Below, in pieces: positions 6,738 to 10,145 of a stretch of 10,145 bases of DNA. Position 1 is the stretch's first letter. Every line of letters starts with the position of its first letter. The translations under genes and the position numbers were made by a program. The stretch is from the NCBI GenBank assembly GCA_017621955.1, contig JAGASB010000212.1, forward strand, positions 1 to 10,145. Direction: 5' to 3'. This DNA comes from Clostridia bacterium. Lineage in GTDB: Bacteria; Bacillota_A; Clostridia; Christensenellales; Borkfalkiaceae. A model generated the notes under the pieces. The model did no database searches and was not told the origin of the DNA. It worked only from the letters and a program-made list of their open reading frames with translations.

Positions 6738-7997
6738 ATGTTAGACGAAAGAAGACTTTCAATTTTAGCAGAATGCGCAAAATATGACGTATCGTGTTCG
6801 TCAAGTGGTTCAAGGCGACAAAACAGTAAAGGCGGTATCGGAAACGCTTGCTTTGGTGGGCTTTGTCATTCGTTTACACAAGATGGTAGGTGCATATCCT
6901 TGCTTAAAATTTTAATGAGCAACGATTGCTGTTATGACTGCAAGTATTGTATGAGCAGATGTACAAATAATATTGAACGAACAACGGCCGAACCCGATGA
7001 AATATGTCAATTAGTTATGGAATTTTATAAGCGTAACTATATTGAAGGATTGTTTTTATCTTCCGCAGTGGTAAAATCACCAAATTTTACGATGGAAAGG
7101 CTTTTTGACACCGTAAAAAAACTACGCACCGAATACCATTTTAACGGCTATATTCACCTTAAAGGTATTCCGTCTGCCGATAAACTTCTTATTGAACGTG
7201 CAGGTTTTTACGTTGACCGTATGAGTTTTAACATTGAACTGCCAAGCGAAAAAAGTCTTAAACTTTTAGCACCACAAAAGAGCAAAACAGCCATTATTGA
7301 GCCTATGAAAATGCTTGCGCTTGACAAATATTACGACAATCCGCTAAAACTAAACCGCCGAAAAGACTTTTTACCCGCAGGTCAAACTACACAAATGATT
7401 ATAGGCGCTTCACCAGAAACAGACGCTCATATTCTTAAACTTACAGAATATATGTACCGCAACTATAAACTTAAACGTGTATATTTTTCAAACTATACGC
7501 CTACCAACTTTGACACTTCGCTTCTACCCTATGAACAAGCACCGTTAATTAGAGAACACCGATTATATCAAGCCGATTGGCTTATTAGGTTTTATGGTTT
7601 TACTGCTGATGAAATTACGGGAAACGACGGTTTTTTATCGACCGAGTATGACCCAAAATGCGCTTGGGCGCTTAAAAATTTAGGGCTTTTCCCCGTAGAG
7701 ATTAACACAGCCTCACCCGAAATGCTTATCCGTGTACCAGGGATAGGTGTTAAAAGCGCTTATAGAATTATGTTGGCAAGACGGCACGCAAAACTTGACT
7801 TTAACGACCTTAAAAGACTGCGTGTTGTATTAAAACGTGCCCAACACTTTATTACTTGCAACGGCAAATTTATAGGCTCAAAAAGTGAATATTCCATTAA
7901 AAATTTGCTTATAGGTGCGGAATTAAGTTCAAACTGTGAACAACTTTCAATGTTTGGTGGTAGTGCTGGGTTTTCCGCACTAACGGGGGAATTATGA
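6738..7997 (+). CDS. Putative DNA modification/repair radical SAM protein with helix-hairpin-helix domain (TIGR03916-like)
   Basis: A 419-residue radical SAM protein. The cluster motif CX3CX2C is C64, C68, C71 (CCYDCKYC). Before it lies a cysteine-rich segment typical of this family: C13, C20 (KYDVSCSSSG), C38, C43 (GLCHS) and C52 (DGRCISLLK). The barrel core includes NYIEGLFLSSAVV (100-112), GYIHLKGIP (137-145) and FNIELPSEKSLKLLAP (164-179). Near the C-terminus a helix-hairpin-helix (INTASPEMLIRVPGIGVKSAY, about 322-342) suggests DNA binding, followed by LKRLRVVLKRAQHFITC (358-374). The family is known in databases as 'rSAM_link_UDG' because partners are often fused to uracil-DNA glycosylase domains; no substrate has been established to my knowledge. 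ATG with GGGG 5 nt upstream. Its stop overlaps the next gene as ATGA, so the two are coupled. Family call is confident; reaction unknown. Confidence 0.9.
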   Translation: MLDERRLSILAECAKYDVSCSSSGSRRQNSKGGIGNACFGGLCHSFTQDGRCISLLKILMSNDCCYDCKYCMSRCTNNIERTTAEPDEICQLVMEFYKRNYIEGLFLSSAVVKSPNFTMERLFDTVKKLRTEYHFNGYIHLKGIPSADKLLIERAGFYVDRMSFNIELPSEKSLKLLAPQKSKTAIIEPMKMLALDKYYDNPLKLNRRKDFLPAGQTTQMIIGASPETDAHILKLTEYMYRNYKLKRVYFSNYTPTNFDTSLLPYEQAPLIREHRLYQADWLIRFYGFTADEITGNDGFLSTEYDPKCAWALKNLGLFPVEINTASPEMLIRVPGIGVKSAYRIMLARRHAKLDFNDLKRLRVVLKRAQHFITCNGKFIGSKSEYSIKNLLIGAELSSNCEQLSMFGGSAGFSALTGEL

Positions 7998-8734
7998 AAA
8001 TTTTTATTATCGACAACCATATTGATAGCCTACTATCAGCTTTGTTTTTTAGTTTTACTGAAAAAATTAAGCCCGACGAAGTTTTGAATAAAAAAACATA
8101 TCAGCCACGCCTTGATGCTATAACTATGGAAATAGTTACCGATAAGAAAAAAGCAGATAGAGTTAAAACCGCTCTATTTAAGTACGGTGGAGACGACGTT
8201 ATCGCTCATATTAAAGTTTGTATGCTTTCTTGCGACCAAAAAGCACTTACGGTTGCGTTTTTATATGCACACTTTATGCTTGAAAAACGAAAAGATACAA
8301 GTGAGTTTTTGGGCGAAAAGTGCGTTTCGGACTTTTCTTACACCGTGCAAAAGGTGTTACACGAAAGACATATTGTAAGTGGTTTTTTACGCTTTCAAGA
8401 AAGTTCACACGGTGTTATGTACGCAAAATACGCACCCGACAATGATATAACCGCACTCCTTGCACCGCACTTTTTAAGACGGCTTGGTGCTATCCCCTTT
8501 ATTATTCACGACGGCAAGCGAAACAAAATTGCAATATCTAACGGAAGAAGTATTAAGATAGAACACACCGACCTACCATCAAACTTTTGCCCGTCCGAAA
8601 ACGAAGAAGACTTTATGTCGTTATGGCGAAAGTATTTTGACAAAATCAATATTAAAGAGCGTCCACACTTAAAACAGCAAGATTCTTTTTTTCCACGGCG
8701 ATATCGCAAATATTGTTTTGAAACATGGGAATAA
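7994..8734 (+). CDS. DUF4130-domain protein, partner of the radical SAM protein (TIGR03915-like)
   Basis: A 246-residue protein belonging to the 'probable DNA metabolism protein' family that accompanies the upstream radical SAM gene. The N-terminal third (IFIIDNHIDSLLSALFFSF) matches the start usual for this family, where the segment reads roughly as Y-D-G-S-x-E-G-L-L; here the motif is drifted (IDNHIDSLLSA). The DUF4130 part runs from about residue 82 to 244: FLRFQESSHGVMYAKYAPDN (131-150), ITALLAPHFLRRL (152-164), FIIHDGKRNKIA (169-180) and a C-terminal WRKYFDKINIKER...FFPRRYRKY (211-240). In the family the last motif is usually MPKRYWKY-like, so this copy is somewhat divergent. No UDG domain is fused and none lies in the window. 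GGGGGA precedes the ATG by 3 nt. Cytoplasmic, no membrane segment. Function unknown; a role in DNA repair or base modification is inferred from family context. Confidence 0.85.
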   Translation: MKIFIIDNHIDSLLSALFFSFTEKIKPDEVLNKKTYQPRLDAITMEIVTDKKKADRVKTALFKYGGDDVIAHIKVCMLSCDQKALTVAFLYAHFMLEKRKDTSEFLGEKCVSDFSYTVQKVLHERHIVSGFLRFQESSHGVMYAKYAPDNDITALLAPHFLRRLGAIPFIIHDGKRNKIAISNGRSIKIEHTDLPSNFCPSENEEDFMSLWRKYFDKINIKERPHLKQQDSFFPRRYRKYCFETWE

Positions 8735-8768
8735 AAAAAACTTGTACTATAAAAGTACAAGTTTTTTT
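8735..8768. terminator. Bidirectional rho-independent terminator between converging operons
   Basis: The arm with core CTTGTACT (8741-8748) pairs with AGTACAAG (8754-8761) around a 5-nt loop; flanking A and T runs extend the pairing to 14 bp and give a U run on both strands. It begins directly after the DUF4130 stop and ends 19 nt before the stop of the GGGtGRT gene, so it should end both transcripts. Confidence 0.93.
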
Positions 8769-8787
8769 ATATCGAATTTGTTTTGAC

Positions 8788-9801
8788 TTATTTAGAAAGT
8801 GCTTCTTGAACTGCAACTGCGCATGCAACGGTCATACCAACCATCGGGTTGTTACCAGCACCGATGAGCCCCATCATTTCAACGTGAGCAGGAACAGAGC
8901 TTGAACCAGCAAACTGTGCGTCAGAGTGCATTCTACCCATAGTATCGGTCATGCCGTAAGAAGCGGGACCTGCTGCCATGTTGTCGGGGTGAAGCGTTCT
9001 TCCCGTACCACCGCCTGATGCAACTGAGAAGTAGCTTTTGCCGTTTTCAATCGCCCATTTTTTGTACGTTCCAGCAACGGGGTGTTGGAATCTTGTGGGG
9101 TTGGTTGAGTTACCGGTAATAGATACGCCAACGTTTTCAAGTCTCATGATAGCAACGCCTTCGGGTACACTATCAGAGCCGTAGCATTTAACGTTTGCCC
9201 TTGCGCCTTTGCTGAATGCTTTTTCAGAAAGTACTTTAACTTCTTCGGTTGCGGGGTCAAACTTAGTTTCAACGTAAGTAAAACCGTTAATTCTTGAAAT
9301 GATATATGCAGCGTCCTTACCAAGACCGTTAAGGATAACTCTTAAAGGTTTAACCCTTACTTTGTTTGCGTTTAGTGCAATTTTGATTGCGCCTTCTGCC
9401 GCAGCAAAAGATTCGTGACCTGCTAAGAAACAGAAACATTCGGTTTCTTCACTAAGAAGCATTTTACCAAGATTTCCGTGACCTAAGCCAACCTTTCTGT
9501 TTTCTGCAACTGAACCGGGGATACAGAAAGACTGTAAACCGATACCGATGTTTGCAGCTGCTGTTGCAGCACTCTTATCACCCGTTTTTTCTGCTGCTTT
9601 TAATGCGATTGCAGAACCTACGGTGTATGCCCATTTTGCGTTTTCAAAACAAATAGGCTGTGTTTCTTGTGTGATGTTATAAGGAGAAATACCGTACTTA
9701 TCACAAATTTCTTTACATTCGTCAATAGAACTGATGCCGTATTCAGCAAGCGTTGCAAGAATTTTGGCTTCACGTCTTTCATAACCTTCAAATTGTGCCA
9801 T
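8788..9801 (-). CDS. GGGtGRT protein
   Basis: A complete 337-residue protein with the signature GGGTGRT at 263-269, the motif that names this family. Other conserved-looking parts are the N-terminal FEGYERREAKIL, ENRKVGLGHGNLGKML (100-115), CFCFLAGHESFAAAEGAIK (122-140), RFQHPVAGTYKKW (237-249) and a glycine-rich C-terminus GLIGAGNNPMVGMTVACAVAV (311-331). Eight cysteines (C29, C33, C51, C93, C122, C124, C206, C327) are present; whether any bind metal is not known. There is no signal peptide. The gene lies 17 nt downstream of a NifU-like scaffold gene, the arrangement usual in Clostridia, with a very strong AAGGAGG site 9 nt before the ATG, which suggests abundant synthesis. No enzymatic activity is established to my knowledge. 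The family call is confident; involvement in Fe-S or another metallocofactor is inferred from the neighbour. Confidence 0.92.
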   Translation of the reverse strand: MAQFEGYERREAKILATLAEYGISSIDECKEICDKYGISPYNITQETQPICFENAKWAYTVGSAIALKAAEKTGDKSAATAAANIGIGLQSFCIPGSVAENRKVGLGHGNLGKMLLSEETECFCFLAGHESFAAAEGAIKIALNANKVRVKPLRVILNGLGKDAAYIISRINGFTYVETKFDPATEEVKVLSEKAFSKGARANVKCYGSDSVPEGVAIMRLENVGVSITGNSTNPTRFQHPVAGTYKKWAIENGKSYFSVASGGGTGRTLHPDNMAAGPASYGMTDTMGRMHSDAQFAGSSSVPAHVEMMGLIGAGNNPMVGMTVACAVAVQEALSK

Positions 9802-9810
9802 GTGTCGTTA

Positions 9811-9817
9811 CCTCCTT
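9811..9817 (-). promoter_or_regulatory. Strong ribosome binding site of the GGGtGRT gene
   Basis: AAGGAGG on the minus strand, 9 nt before the ATG at 9801. It is the best match to the anti-Shine-Dalgarno sequence in the window, which is consistent with high expression. Confidence 0.88.
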
Positions 9818-9818
9818 A

Positions 9819-10145
9819 TTATTCTTTACGTGGGTCAATATACTTAACCGCACCGTCTTCTTCTTTAAAGCGACCGTAAGTGCCTTTTGCCTTTTCGTAC
9901 GCTTCGTTGGGTTCCATACCCTTTTTGATAAAGTCAGTCATCTTGCCAAGTGAAACGAATTCATAGCCGATAACTTCATTGTTTTCATCAAGTGCCATTC
10001 TCGTGCAATAACCTTCGGTCATTTCAAGGTATCTTACGCCCTTTGCTTTGGTACCGTACATAGTACCTACCATTGAACGTTCGCCTTTACCAAGGTCTTC
10101 CATACCTGCGCCGATTACAAGACCGTCCTCAGAGAAAGCAGACTG
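9819..10145 (-). CDS. NifU-like iron-sulfur cluster assembly scaffold protein (partial, N-terminus outside window)
   Basis: The last 108 residues of a protein whose start lies beyond the window. The visible part runs from QSAFSEDGLVIGAGMEDLGKG through MVGTMYGTKAKGVRYLEMTEGY to the end at AVKYIDPRKE. I recognise this tail as that of the clostridial 'iron-sulfur cluster assembly scaffold protein' of about 240 residues that regularly precedes the GGGtGRT gene. The NifU/IscU-type cysteine positions would be in the missing N-terminal half, so cluster binding cannot be checked here; the only cysteine visible is in GYCTRM. An internal ATG at 10103 is not the start, because the reading frame and family similarity continue upstream to the window edge. 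Operon with the GGGtGRT gene, 17 nt apart. Confidence 0.82.
   Translation of the reverse strand, partial: QSAFSEDGLVIGAGMEDLGKGERSMVGTMYGTKAKGVRYLEMTEGYCTRMALDENNEVIGYEFVSLGKMTDFIKKGMEPNEAYEKAKGTYGRFKEEDGAVKYIDPRKE

Noticed and set aside
7760..8020. An 86-codon open frame on the minus strand across the radical SAM/DUF4130 junction
   Set aside because: It lies antisense to two well-supported coding regions, has no ribosome site or family resemblance, and is a shadow frame; the same applies to other opposite-strand frames such as 2155-2460 and 3031-3261.
6738..10145. A direct functional link between the radical SAM/DUF4130 pair and the Fe-S scaffold/GGGtGRT pair
   Set aside because: They converge, are separated by a two-way terminator, and share only the general theme of Fe-S chemistry; proximity may be accidental.

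Overview
The window looks like a chromosomal segment of a low-GC Bacillota, most likely an anaerobic Clostridia lineage and possibly a gut one. The evidence is the clostridial-type gene content (RNase J followed by a TrmR-like tRNA methyltransferase and a U32 protein; short ACT-type SerA behind SerC; a NifU-like scaffold with a GGGtGRT protein; several Fe-S/radical enzymes), AT-rich spacers, sigma-A-type promoters and Shine-Dalgarno sites close to AGGAGG. No 16S or other taxonomic marker is present, so the assignment is an inference. No mobile element, CRISPR array, tRNA or rRNA was seen.

Layout: five short transcription units alternate in direction. (1) Minus strand, 1-3248: RNase J, then a TrmR-like tRNA 5-hydroxyuridine methyltransferase, then a U32-family Fe-S protein of the TrhP type cut off by the window start. 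They are packed without gaps (stop directly against start, then an ATGA overlap). (2) Plus strand, 3493-5734: serC and serA, the first two committed steps of serine synthesis named in reverse pathway order, driven by a near-consensus promoter and closed by a hairpin terminator. RNase J and serC diverge from a 244-bp region with two good promoters. (3) Minus strand, 5818-6630: a lone beta-helix (pectate-lyase-fold) protein of unknown function without a signal peptide. (4) Plus strand, 6738-8734: a radical SAM protein with a C-terminal helix-hairpin-helix, translationally coupled to a DUF4130-domain protein. This pair is annotated in databases only as a putative DNA modification/repair system. 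(5) Minus strand, 8788-10145: the C-terminal part of a NifU-like Fe-S scaffold protein and a complete GGGtGRT protein, a conserved couple of unknown biochemical function. A nearly perfect symmetrical terminator separates units 4 and 5, which converge.

How the genes work together: the TrmR and TrhP types act in sequence on the wobble uridine U34 of tRNA (hydroxylation, then methylation), placed behind an RNA-decay nuclease. SerA makes 3-phosphohydroxypyruvate and SerC transaminates it to phosphoserine. The radical SAM/DUF4130 pair and the scaffold/GGGtGRT pair are the two least understood systems here and the best candidates for new biology; their common theme is Fe-S chemistry, but nothing in the sequence links them directly.
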